Of a stretch of 19,420 nucleotides of DNA, positions 6,506 through 14,220 are shown piece by piece. Location of the stretch: assembly GCA_964248625.1 (NCBI GenBank), contig CAXTZG010000076.1:1-19420 (forward strand), written 5' to 3'. How positions within the stretch are numbered: position 1 is the stretch's first letter; every line of letters begins with the position of its first letter. The translations under genes and the position numbers were made by a program. The notes under the pieces were generated by a model. That model searched no databases, was not told where the DNA came from, and was given only the letters and a program-made list of their open reading frames with translations. Origin of the DNA: Lichenicola sp964248625 (GTDB lineage: Bacteria; Pseudomonadota; Alphaproteobacteria; Acetobacterales; Acetobacteraceae).

Positions 6506-9115
6506 ATGGCATCCCGTTCGACCGGCCCCGGCGAAGCGAAACGTTCCTATGGCGAGATGCGCGATTTCGCGCAGACGCCGGAGCCGCCGCCGGCCGCCGG
6601 GGCCGGGCGGGATGCCGGCGCACGACAGGCCGGATCGCAGCCGATCTTCGTGGTGCAGAAGCATGACGCGTCCCGCCTGCACTGGGACTTCCGGCTGGAG
6701 CATGACGGCGTGCTGTGGAGCTGGGCGGTGCCGAAGGGGCCGTCGCTCGATCCGCACGACAAGCGGCTGGCGATGCATGTCGAGGACCATCCGGTCGACT
6801 ATGCGACCTTCGAGGGGGTGATCCCGGAGGGGAACTACGGCGCCGGCACCGTCGAGATCTGGGACCGCGGCACCTGGGCGCCGGTGGCCGAGGATGCGGC
6901 GGCAGCACTGGCCAAGGGCGAGCTGAAGTTCCGGCTCGAGGGCGAGCGGCTGCAGGGCGGCTTCGTGCTGGTCCGGCTGAAGCCGCGCGGACGGGAGAAG
7001 GGCGAAAGCTGGCTGCTGATCAAGGAGCACGATGCCCACGAACGGGCAGGCGCGGACGCCGCCGTGCTGGAAGCGACCCGGCTCGGGGCCGCGAAACCGG
7101 GCAAGGCCAGGCCGCGCGCGAAGACGCCGAAAGCCTCGCCTCGGGGCGAGCCTCCGCCCGAGGCGCAGGCCCCGCAGCTGGCGACACTGGCGCAGGAGCC
7201 GCCCATCGGCGACGGCTGGGTGAGCGAGGTCAAGTTCGACGGCTACCGCATGCTCGTCCGCAAGGATGGCCGGGACGTGCGCATCATCACCCGCAACGGG
7301 CTGGACTGGACAACCAAGCTGCCGGCGCTGCGGGCGGCGGTGGCGGCGATGCAGCCGGTCAGGCTGATGCTCGACGGCGAGCTCGTGGCGCTCGGACCGG
7401 ACGGGGTGTCGAGCTTCGCCCGGCTGCAGGACGCCTTTTCGAGCGGGCGCACCAAGCCCCTGCTGTTCTACGTGTTCGACCTGCTGCATCTGGACGGTCG
7501 CGACCTGCGGCCGCTGCCGCTGTCGGAGCGGCGCAGCGCCCTGGAAACGGCGATGCAGGCGGTGCCCGAGGCAGGGCCGCTGCGCTTCAGCGAGCAGCTG
7601 CGCTCCGACGCGGCCCGGGTGCGGCAGGAGGCCTGCGCGATCGGCCTGGAAGGCATCATCTGCAAGCGCCTGGACGCGCCGTATCAGGCCGGCCGGGGCG
7701 GCGACTGGCTCAAGGTGAAGTGCCAGAACCGCGAGGAGTTCGTGGTGCTGGGCTACACCCCGCCTGCCGGGACGCGGCAGGGGCTGGGGTCGCTGCAGCT
7801 CGGCTTTCACGACGAGACCGGGCAGCTGCACTTCCTGGGCGGCTGCGGCACCGGCTTCTCGGCCCGCATGCTGCGCACGCTGACGGACCGGCTGGAGGCG
7901 CTTCGCGACAACCGGCCGCAGAGCCTGCTGGGCACGGAAAAGCCGCCGCGCGACACGATCTGGGTCAGGCCGGAGCTGGTGGCCGAGATCGGCTTCGCCG
8001 GCTTCACCGGCGGCGGCATGGTCCGCCACGCGAGCTTCCTGGGGCTGCGCGAGGACAAGCCGGCAGCCGACGTGATCCGGCCGGTGCCGCCATCGGAGGT
8101 CAAGCGGATCGAGCTTCGTGGGGCCAAGGGCGGGCGGGATGCGTCGATGCCGGGGCACGGCCGCGGCAGCATCGTCGTGGCCAGGAAGACCGAGCGCGAT
8201 GCCGTCGAGATCGACGGCCAGCGGATCAGCCATGCCGGGCGGGTGCTGTGGCCGGCGGATGCGGCGGGTCCGGCGATCACCAAGCGCGATCTCGCCGCCT
8301 ACTGGCAGGCGGTCGGTGCTGCGGCGGCGCCCGGCATCGTCGGACGGCCGCTCGCCTTTGTGCGGGTGCCGGACGGGATCGAGGGCGAGACCTTCTTCCA
8401 GAAGCATCTCGGCCGCGGCATGCCGGACGGTATGCGCGAGGCGGAAGCGGATGGCGCGCCCTACGTGACCATCGACACGGTCCCGGGACTGCTGGGCGCT
8501 GCCCAGATCGCGGCGATCGAGCTGCATAGCTGGGGGTCCGGCGGCGACGATCCGCTGCATGCCGACCGGCTGGTGTTCGATCTCGATCCGGGCGACGGGG
8601 TCGACATGCCGGCGATCGTGCGGGCGGCGAAGGAGGTCAAGGCGCGGCTGGAGGCGCTCGGGTTGGCAGCGTTCTGCCGCACCTCCGGCGGCAAGGGGCT
8701 GCACGTGGTAGCCCCGCTGCGCACCAGCACGAACTGGGACGGCGTCCGGGCCTGGTGCCGGACGTTCGCCGAGGCGATGGAGGCGGACGCGCCGGATCGC
8801 TACCTCTCGACCACGCGCAAGGCCGACCGCCAGGGCAGGATCCTGGTGGACTGGCTGCGCAACGGCCTCGGCTCGACCGCGATCGCCTCCTACTCGCCGC
8901 GGGCCCGGCCGGGGGCCGGGGTGGCGACGCCGCTGGCCTGGCGCGAGGTAACAAACAGGCTCGACCCGCAGGCCTTCACCCTGCACACGATCCCGGCGCG
9001 GCTGGCGAAGCGGAAGGCCGATCCATGGGACGGCTTCACCGACGCCGCGCGCGAGCTGCCGGGTGCTGCCGGCGATACGCCGCCTGCCAGAAAGAAAGTC
9101 CGACACGATGGCTGA
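6506..9115 (+). CDS. ligD: ATP-dependent DNA ligase LigD (PE-ligase-polymerase)
   Basis: This is an 869-residue multidomain NHEJ enzyme. Residues about 45-175 are the 3'-phosphoesterase domain (His53, His59 and Asp61 within KHDASRLHWDFRLE). Residues about 225-410 are the adenylating ligase domain, with nucleotidyl Lys243 in VKFDGYR, LDGELVAL at 289-296, EGIICKR at 382-388 and LKVK at 402-405. An OB fold follows to about 520. Residues about 565-850 are the primase-polymerase domain, with metal-binding DLDPG at 692-696 and SGGKGLHV at 727-734. This order (PE-LIG-POL) is the usual proteobacterial one; mycobacteria have POL first. With Ku, the enzyme trims, fills and seals double-strand breaks. 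An upstream in-frame ATG at 6443 exists, but the family N-terminus (YxxxRDFxxTPEP) fits the ATG at 6506. The end overlaps the ku start by 8 bp. Confidence 0.96.
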   Translation: MASRSTGPGEAKRSYGEMRDFAQTPEPPPAAGAGRDAGARQAGSQPIFVVQKHDASRLHWDFRLEHDGVLWSWAVPKGPSLDPHDKRLAMHVEDHPVDYATFEGVIPEGNYGAGTVEIWDRGTWAPVAEDAAAALAKGELKFRLEGERLQGGFVLVRLKPRGREKGESWLLIKEHDAHERAGADAAVLEATRLGAAKPGKARPRAKTPKASPRGEPPPEAQAPQLATLAQEPPIGDGWVSEVKFDGYRMLVRKDGRDVRIITRNGLDWTTKLPALRAAVAAMQPVRLMLDGELVALGPDGVSSFARLQDAFSSGRTKPLLFYVFDLLHLDGRDLRPLPLSERRSALETAMQAVPEAGPLRFSEQLRSDAARVRQEACAIGLEGIICKRLDAPYQAGRGGDWLKVKCQNREEFVVLGYTPPAGTRQGLGSLQLGFHDETGQLHFLGGCGTGFSARMLRTLTDRLEALRDNRPQSLLGTEKPPRDTIWVRPELVAEIGFAGFTGGGMVRHASFLGLREDKPAADVIRPVPPSEVKRIELRGAKGGRDASMPGHGRGSIVVARKTERDAVEIDGQRISHAGRVLWPADAAGPAITKRDLAAYWQAVGAAAAPGIVGRPLAFVRVPDGIEGETFFQKHLGRGMPDGMREAEADGAPYVTIDTVPGLLGAAQIAAIELHSWGSGGDDPLHADRLVFDLDPGDGVDMPAIVRAAKEVKARLEALGLAAFCRTSGGKGLHVVAPLRTSTNWDGVRAWCRTFAEAMEADAPDRYLSTTRKADRQGRILVDWLRNGLGSTAIASYSPRARPGAGVATPLAWREVTNRLDPQAFTLHTIPARLAKRKADPWDGFTDAARELPGAAGDTPPARKKVRHDG

Positions 9116-9995
9116 TCATCCGATCTGGCGCGGCCAGCTTCGCCTGGCACTGGTGTCCTGCCCGGTGGCGCTCTACAGCGTCAGGCAGCCGAGCCAGGAG
9201 CTGCATTTCCACTTCATCAACCCGAAGACCGGCAACCGGGTGCGCATGGTGACGCAGGATGCCGAGACCGACGAGGAGCTGCAGCGCAAGGACCTGCAGC
9301 GCGGCTACGAGTTCAAGAAGGATCACTACGTCCTGCTGGACGACGACGACTTCGAGCGCGCGCGCATCGACAGCTCAATGGTGCTGGCGATCGACAAGTT
9401 CGTCCGTGCCGACAGCATCGACCCGATCTACTACGACAGCAGCTACTATCTGGTGCCGGACGGCCAGGGGCGCGACGCGGCGGACGACGTGTTCGTGGTG
9501 CTGCGCGAGGCGATCGCCAAGACCGGCCGCATGGCGCTGTCGCGGCTGGTGATCTCGCGCCGTGAGCGCGCGGTGGCGGTGATGCCGATGGGTCGCGGGC
9601 TGGTGCTGCACACGCTGAACGATACGCGCGAGATCACGGCACCCACCAAGCTGTTCGAGGACATCTCCGAGGCCGCTCCCGACAAGGAGATGGTGGCGCT
9701 CGCGGTGCAGCTGATCGACCGGCAGACGGCGAAGTTCCAGCCGGGCGACATGGAGGATCGCTACGAGGCGCGGCTGCGCGAGGTGATCGAGGCCAAGCTG
9801 GCCGGCGAGGAGATCTCGGCGCCGGCGGAGGAAGAGGATCACGGCAACGTGGTCGACCTGATGAGCGCGCTGCGCAAGAGCCTGGGCGAGCCGAAGGATG
9901 GCGGCAAGCCTGCCTCGAAGCCCGCCCGGGCCGGGAAGAAGCCGCCTGCCGATACGGCGGCGACCAAGCCGGCCGCGAAGCGCAAGCGCGCCTGA
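9108..9995 (+). CDS. ku: Bacterial Ku, DNA-end-binding protein of NHEJ
   Basis: A 295-residue Ku homologue. The core begins at WRGQLRLALVSCPVALY (7-23) and runs to about residue 235, forming the homodimeric ring that threads onto DNA ends. NVVDLMSALRKSL at 247-259 is the conserved minimal C-terminal motif of bacterial Ku, the region involved in LigD recruitment. Residues 263-295 form an extended tail rich in Lys, Ala and Pro, as in several proteobacterial Ku proteins, and may add DNA contacts. The ATG at 9108 lies inside the last codons of ligD (stop at 9113-9115), so translation is probably coupled and the partners are made together. An in-frame ATG at 9063 deep inside ligD is less likely, because the Ku fold starts right after 9108. 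The gene ends 11 bp from the convergent DUF4239 gene. Confidence 0.96.
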   Translation: MADHPIWRGQLRLALVSCPVALYSVRQPSQELHFHFINPKTGNRVRMVTQDAETDEELQRKDLQRGYEFKKDHYVLLDDDDFERARIDSSMVLAIDKFVRADSIDPIYYDSSYYLVPDGQGRDAADDVFVVLREAIAKTGRMALSRLVISRRERAVAVMPMGRGLVLHTLNDTREITAPTKLFEDISEAAPDKEMVALAVQLIDRQTAKFQPGDMEDRYEARLREVIEAKLAGEEISAPAEEEDHGNVVDLMSALRKSLGEPKDGGKPASKPARAGKKPPADTAATKPAAKRKRA

Positions 9996-10006
9996 GGCCG
10001 TCCGGA

Positions 10007-10807
10007 CTACCTGCCGCCCATGATCTGCGTATAAACCAGCTGCATCGCGTCGGGGCCGACCGAGACCTCGCCCCGGAACGGGTTATCCAACGTGCCGACG
10101 AGAAAGATCATCAGGCCAAGCAGACCGGACATCAGGACGGTCATCCAGACATGCATGCTCAGGGACTGGGTGTCGAAGAACAGCGTCACCCCGATGCTGA
10201 TCAGCGCGCCGATGATCACAAGCGCCCAGAGCGAGCCCGGCAGGCCGGTCGTGACGACATCCAGGCGCGCGCGTCTCGCTTCCACGAGGTTGTTGAACTG
10301 CTTGTAGGTTTCGGCGTGCAGGATCTGCTGCCCCGGGGTCGTCGGCTCGAAGGCCAGCAGCCGGGCCTCGAAGCGGTCCAGGAACATGCCCGATCCGATC
10401 GGCACGACGCCCTGGCGCTGCTGCGGCCAGCTGACAGTCACGACATAGCGCGTGTAGTCCCTCAGATCGCGGCGCAGCGCATCGCGAATGGGCTCGGGAT
10501 AGCCGCCCGCGTCGCGGTAGATGCTGCTGATCACCTCGGCTTCCCGGTTCACCTTCGTTCCCACGTCGGAATAGGTCGTCCAGGTGCCGACCGCGACGAG
10601 CCCGAGAGTGATCCCATAGAACACGGTCACCGCTGCAAGGTAGTAGCCGACGATGTCGTTGTGGGAATGGTTGATCCGATGCTGACGCCGGACCCATGTC
10701 CGGGTGGGCAGCAGCCCGGCCACGCCGAAGGCCACGAAGGCGAGGATCGCCAGCAGGCAGAACAGCCAGTTCGGAAGATCATAGACCCAGTAGATGGACA
10801 AAGGCAT
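10007..10807 (-). CDS. DUF4239 (bestrophin-like domain) membrane protein
   Basis: This 266-residue protein has four predicted membrane helices: about 12-34, about 52-75, about 198-215 and about 222-243. The long soluble segment between helices two and three contains the family-type run FYGITLGLVAVGTW, then SDVGTKVNREAEVISSIYRDAGGYPEP, followed by an acidic/basic helical part. This matches DUF4239, a family of unknown function described as bestrophin-like and sometimes proposed to be channel-related. No function is established. ATG 10807 has AAGGA 7 nt upstream on the minus strand; a start 12 codons earlier lacks this. The gene lies 137 bp downstream of the AI-2E transporter on the same strand and may be cotranscribed. 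In the gap, a 6-bp dyad (GGCTTG at 10852-10857, CAAGCC at 10869-10874) overlaps a TTGACG -35-like hexamer without a good -10. Confidence 0.8.
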   Translation of the reverse strand: MPLSIYWVYDLPNWLFCLLAILAFVAFGVAGLLPTRTWVRRQHRINHSHNDIVGYYLAAVTVFYGITLGLVAVGTWTTYSDVGTKVNREAEVISSIYRDAGGYPEPIRDALRRDLRDYTRYVVTVSWPQQRQGVVPIGSGMFLDRFEARLLAFEPTTPGQQILHAETYKQFNNLVEARRARLDVVTTGLPGSLWALVIIGALISIGVTLFFDTQSLSMHVWMTVLMSGLLGLMIFLVGTLDNPFRGEVSVGPDAMQLVYTQIMGGR

Positions 10808-10944
10808 CGGGTCGTCCTTGATCCGGTGTCGGGGGGGCGCCACGCAGAGCCGGCTTGCGGTCAGGCGTCAAGCCAGGCGCCCGCATGGGCCGGACTCAGC
10901 CTGCGCCGGACGCCACGCCCGACCGGCGGACATGCCGCTCCGCG

Positions 10945-12894
10945 CTAGGCGGCAGCATCCGCGGCCTGCTCGCGGGACGCCTGCACGCAGGCGGCGACGG
11001 CCTGCGCCAGGGTGCTCGTATAGAGATCGGCGCCGATCTGGTCGCGCAGCGCCTCCAGCCCGTCGTCCGCAGCGTCCGCAGCGTCTGCATCCGACCACAG
11101 CCCGACCAGGATCGTCACGCCCGGGATGCGCTCGCGTAGCCGGCGCAGCAGCGCGCGCAACCGCACCGGGCTGCCGTTGAGATCCAGATACGACACGCAC
11201 ACCATGACGACCCCGGCCACGTCCAGGCTGTCGATGGCCTCGCGCGAGGCGGCCGGATGCGGCACCACACGCGTGCCGATCGCGTGCTTCTGCAGCAGCT
11301 GCGCCAGCATCGTGGACGGGGCCAGGTCGAGCGGGCCGCGTCCTGCAAGGCAAAGCACCGGGGTCTGCCCCTGCCAGCGTGGCGACAGCCGCTCCCTCGC
11401 GGGTGCCGCGTCCGGCGGCGGCGGCGTGGTCGGGACCTGCCGGTCGTCGCGCTGCCTGCCGGCGAGCGGCGGCTCGCTGGCGCCGGGAGCGGGATCGAGG
11501 TCGTCATGGTCGTCGAGATCGTGCACGAGCTCCTGCACGGTCTCGTTGATCCGCGCCGCCTGCTCGGGAAGCAGAACGCCGCGCTGCAGGTCGGCGGCGG
11601 CCAGCATCAGGCCCTTGATCACGATGTCGTCGTAGTACGAGGACAAGGAGTGCCGCTCCAGGGACAGCTCCGCCTGGCGCAGGATCTCGTCGTCATCGCC
11701 GGCGAGCACGCGCTGATACAGGCTCTCGATCGGCGTCAAGGCGGGTCGGTCGCCCAGCAGGATGTCCAGGAACTCCAGACGCTCCACGTGCCGGCCCAGC
11801 ACCACCAGGCACAGGGTCAGCGGCGTCGACAGGATCAAGCCGATCGGGCCCCAGATCCAGCTCCAGAAGATCGCCACCACGATGACCGCCACCGGCGACA
11901 GGCCGGTTGCGTGGCCATAAACCAGCGGCTCCACCACCTGCCCCGTGATGCCCTCGGTGACCATGAACAGCCCGGCCGTCCAGATCACCATCGACCAGCC
12001 CGGATCGACGGCGGAGGCCAGCGCCACCGGCAGGATCGCGGCGATGGTCGAGCCCACATACGGCACGAACCGCAGCAGCGTGCTGAGCATGCCCCACAGG
12101 ATCGGGTTCGGCACCCCGATCACCGCGAGCCCGATGCCGATGACGACGCCGAACATGGCGTTGATGCCGAGCTGGGTCAGGAAGTAGCGCCCGAGGCGCG
12201 AGGCGGCATCGTCCAGCGCTGCCGTGGTGCGGAGCAGGTCGTTCGATCCGAACAGCCGGATCAGCCGGTCGCGGAGGTCCTCGCGCTGCATCAGGATGAA
12301 GATCGCCACCACAAACACGATGCCGAACGTTTCCAGCGGGCCGACGATCGGGCTCAGCACCTGCTGCAGCAGGTGCATGGGTGCCGGCGACGGCTGCTGC
12401 ACCACCACCGGCACCGGCTTCTGCCCGTCGGGGCTTGCCGGCACCGCCGCCGCGGTCCCTCCCCCGCCGGACGTTTCCTTGCCGATCCTGCTGGTGATCT
12501 GCCTCAGGCGTCCCGTCGCGAAATGCTGCACCGACGAGATCTTGTGCTCGATCGTCGTCTGGTAGCGCGGCAGGTCCTGGCTCAGCGAGGCGATCTGGGT
12601 GCCGATGATGCCGCCCAGCACCAGCAGCACGCCAAGTGCCGCGATCACCGACAGCAGCACCGCCGGGACCTTGGGAACCCGGATGCGCTGCAGCAGCAGC
12701 ACCAGGGGCGCGAGCACGAAGCTGAGCAGGATCGACAGGGTGATCGGGATCAGCACCTCGCGCCCGAGATAAAGGGCCGTGACGATGACAACGCCGGCGA
12801 CGATGCCGGTGAGCTTGCCCGAGCTCGGCGCGTCGGATGCCGGAACGCGGGCCCGCGGAAGTCCCGTGACCGAATGCTCTGTGCTGGATGACAT
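10945..12894 (-). CDS. AI-2E/PerM-family transporter with soluble C-terminal domain
   Basis: A 649-residue protein in two parts. Residues about 27-375 are the AI-2E (TqsA/PerM, formerly UPF0118) membrane domain, with helices near 28-68, 77-100 and 187-205, and several between 240 and 366. A Gly/Ala/Pro-rich insert at about 141-175 lies in the soluble loop after helix four. Residues about 376-460 are charged and helical, 460-510 a Pro/Asp-rich linker, and 511-640 an alternating alpha/beta domain (VLCLAGRG, GVVMVCVSYLDLNG, VTILVGLW) that resembles a B12-binding-like Rossmann fold without the cobalamin DxHxxG motif. Family members export or exchange small solutes; the AI-2 role is shown only for a few, so the substrate is unknown. 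ATG 12894 is chosen because 28 upstream codons of the open frame are Arg-rich and unlike the family. Confidence 0.85.
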   Translation of the reverse strand: MSSSTEHSVTGLPRARVPASDAPSSGKLTGIVAGVVIVTALYLGREVLIPITLSILLSFVLAPLVLLLQRIRVPKVPAVLLSVIAALGVLLVLGGIIGTQIASLSQDLPRYQTTIEHKISSVQHFATGRLRQITSRIGKETSGGGGTAAAVPASPDGQKPVPVVVQQPSPAPMHLLQQVLSPIVGPLETFGIVFVVAIFILMQREDLRDRLIRLFGSNDLLRTTAALDDAASRLGRYFLTQLGINAMFGVVIGIGLAVIGVPNPILWGMLSTLLRFVPYVGSTIAAILPVALASAVDPGWSMVIWTAGLFMVTEGITGQVVEPLVYGHATGLSPVAVIVVAIFWSWIWGPIGLILSTPLTLCLVVLGRHVERLEFLDILLGDRPALTPIESLYQRVLAGDDDEILRQAELSLERHSLSSYYDDIVIKGLMLAAADLQRGVLLPEQAARINETVQELVHDLDDHDDLDPAPGASEPPLAGRQRDDRQVPTTPPPPDAAPARERLSPRWQGQTPVLCLAGRGPLDLAPSTMLAQLLQKHAIGTRVVPHPAASREAIDSLDVAGVVMVCVSYLDLNGSPVRLRALLRRLRERIPGVTILVGLWSDADAADAADDGLEALRDQIGADLYTSTLAQAVAACVQASREQAADAAA

Positions 12895-13007
12895 GATGTA
12901 CCGCCGTCGACGTCGCCGCAGATGGCGGTTGATTGACCACGTCGTAACAAACCTGGAACCAGCGCGGTTGCATCGCAAGCCGGCGGCGACGATGCCGAAA
13001 CCGTGCG

Positions 13008-13039
13008 CCGACCGCGAGCCGGCTCCGTGCCGCGGTCGG
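13008..13039 (-). terminator. Strong hairpin downstream of the SDR gene
   Basis: A perfect 9-bp stem (CCGACCGCG at 13008-13016, CGCGGTCGG at 13031-13039) with a 14-nt loop begins about 14 nt past the SDR stop in the direction of reading. The palindrome GAGCCGGCTC (13016-13025) overlaps the stem edge and loop and offers an alternative fold. TTT follows only after 7 nt, so this is a probable but not textbook terminator separating the SDR from the AI-2E gene. Confidence 0.5.
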
Positions 13040-13053
13040 GCGCGTCGGCCGCG

Positions 13054-13902
13054 TCAGCCCTTGGGGTAGTCGGTGGCCAGGCCCGCCTCGCGCCAGGCCT
13101 GCACCTCTGCCAGCGTGTCCTGGAGCTTCTTGACCACGGCATCGTGGCCCCAGAGCCCCAGCACCAGATGGCGGGGCGGATTCTCGATCTCGGTGATGTG
13201 GATCATCGCCTCGCCTGCCCGCACCGGGTCGCCGGCCTGCTTGCCGCTGATGTCGGCGGTGCCCTGCAGGCGCTTGCCGGCGGTCTCGGCATAATCCTCG
13301 ATCCGGTTCGGCGTCTGCTTCAGCGAGCGGCCGGCCCAGTCGGTGCGGAACGGCCCCGGCTCGACGCAGGTGACCTTGATGCCGAGCGGCGCGCCCTCGG
13401 CGGCGAGCGCGTCGGAGAAGCCTTCCACCGCATGCTTGCTCGCCGCGTAGTAGCCGGAGCCCGGAAAGCCGGCGAAGCCCGCGATGGAGGTGATGTTGAT
13501 GATGTGGCCGTGCCGGCGCTGCCGCATGCCGGGCAGCACAGCCCGGGTGAGCGCGAACAGGCCGAACACGTTGGCGTCGAACTGGGCGCGGATCTCGGCC
13601 TCCTCGCCCTCCTCGATGGAGGCCTGGTAGCCGTAGCCCGCGTTGTTGACCAGCACGTCGATGCGGCCGAACCGCTCCTCCGCCTGCCGGACCGCATGGG
13701 TGATCTGGCCCGCGTCGGTGACGTCGAGCGAAAGGGCGAGCGCGCGATCCTCGGCGCCTTCCAGCAGTCCGGACACCCGATCGGCGTCGCGCGCGGTCAC
13801 CACGGCGCGCCAGCCGCGGGCGAGAACCAGCCTGGCCAGCTCAAGGCCGAAGCCGGTCGAGCAGCCGGTGATGAACCAGACGGGGGATGGGTCGGATGGC
13901 AT
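13054..13902 (-). CDS. Classical short-chain dehydrogenase/reductase (SDR)
   Basis: A 282-residue classical SDR. The cofactor motif TGCSTGFG is at 12-19, the structural NNAG at 86-89, and catalytic Ser139 with Tyr152-x3-Lys156 (YAASK) is visible. PGPFRTDW at 182-189 is the usual motif after the catalytic helix. Arg39 in TARD after the second strand hints at an NADP(H) preference. Homologues are annotated simply as SDR or oxidoreductase; the substrate cannot be read from sequence. ATG 13902 has GAGGA 8 nt upstream on the minus strand; an alternative TTG six codons earlier would lose that spacing. It lies 54 bp downstream of the DUF3297 gene on the same strand and may be the last gene of a permease-DUF3297-SDR operon, closed by the hairpin at 13008-13039. 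Confidence 0.9.
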   Translation of the reverse strand: MPSDPSPVWFITGCSTGFGLELARLVLARGWRAVVTARDADRVSGLLEGAEDRALALSLDVTDAGQITHAVRQAEERFGRIDVLVNNAGYGYQASIEEGEEAEIRAQFDANVFGLFALTRAVLPGMRQRRHGHIINITSIAGFAGFPGSGYYAASKHAVEGFSDALAAEGAPLGIKVTCVEPGPFRTDWAGRSLKQTPNRIEDYAETAGKRLQGTADISGKQAGDPVRAGEAMIHITEIENPPRHLVLGLWGHDAVVKKLQDTLAEVQAWREAGLATDYPKG

Positions 13903-13956
13903 GGGCGTCGTCCTCGGCAACCGGTGCTGAACGAGGCAGCCGCCGGGATGTTCCGC

Positions 13957-14220
13957 TCAGGCCTCGGTGGCGGCCTCGTCGCGCAGGTAGGGCTCGACGC
14001 GGCCCTGCAGCTTCATCGTCATCGGGCTGCCGTCGCGGGCCATGGTCTTGCCGACGGCGACACGGACCCAGCCTTCGCTGACGCAGTATTCCTCGACGTT
14101 GGTCTTCTCGACGCCGTTGAAGCGGATGCCGATGCCGCGCGCGAGCAGGGCCTCGTCGAAATGCGGGCTCTTCGGGTTGATGGCGAGGCGGTCGGGCAAG
14201 GCGGCGGGCAGCTGGGTCAT
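13957..14220 (-). CDS. DUF3297 family protein
   Basis: A small 87-residue protein beginning MTQLPAALPDRLAINPKSPH, with the typical DUF3297 core (LARGIGIRFNGVEKTNVEEYCVSEG split around residue 36, then WVRVAVGKT and MTMKLQGRVEPYL). This family is common in proteobacteria and has no established biochemical function; database entries sometimes call it glutathione peroxidase without a visible peroxidase motif. No signal peptide or membrane helix is seen, so it is probably cytoplasmic. Its ATG (14220-14218) overlaps the TGA of the upstream permease (14219-14217) as ATGA, which points to translational coupling. The acidic end DEAATEA has no recognised role. The SDR gene follows after 54 bp. Confidence 0.87.
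   Translation of the reverse strand: MTQLPAALPDRLAINPKSPHFDEALLARGIGIRFNGVEKTNVEEYCVSEGWVRVAVGKTMARDGSPMTMKLQGRVEPYLRDEAATEA

Noticed and set aside
4246..6666. An 806-codon plus-strand open frame over the debranching enzyme
   Set aside because: Shadow frame: no family resemblance, composition typical of antisense GC-rich frames, and it would run into ligD in another frame.
6044..9106. A 1020-codon open frame antisense to ligD
   Set aside because: It is the mirror of a strongly conserved gene in GC-rich DNA where stops are rare. Its product is Arg/Pro/His/Gln-rich low-complexity sequence with no recognisable domain, and ligD explains the region fully.
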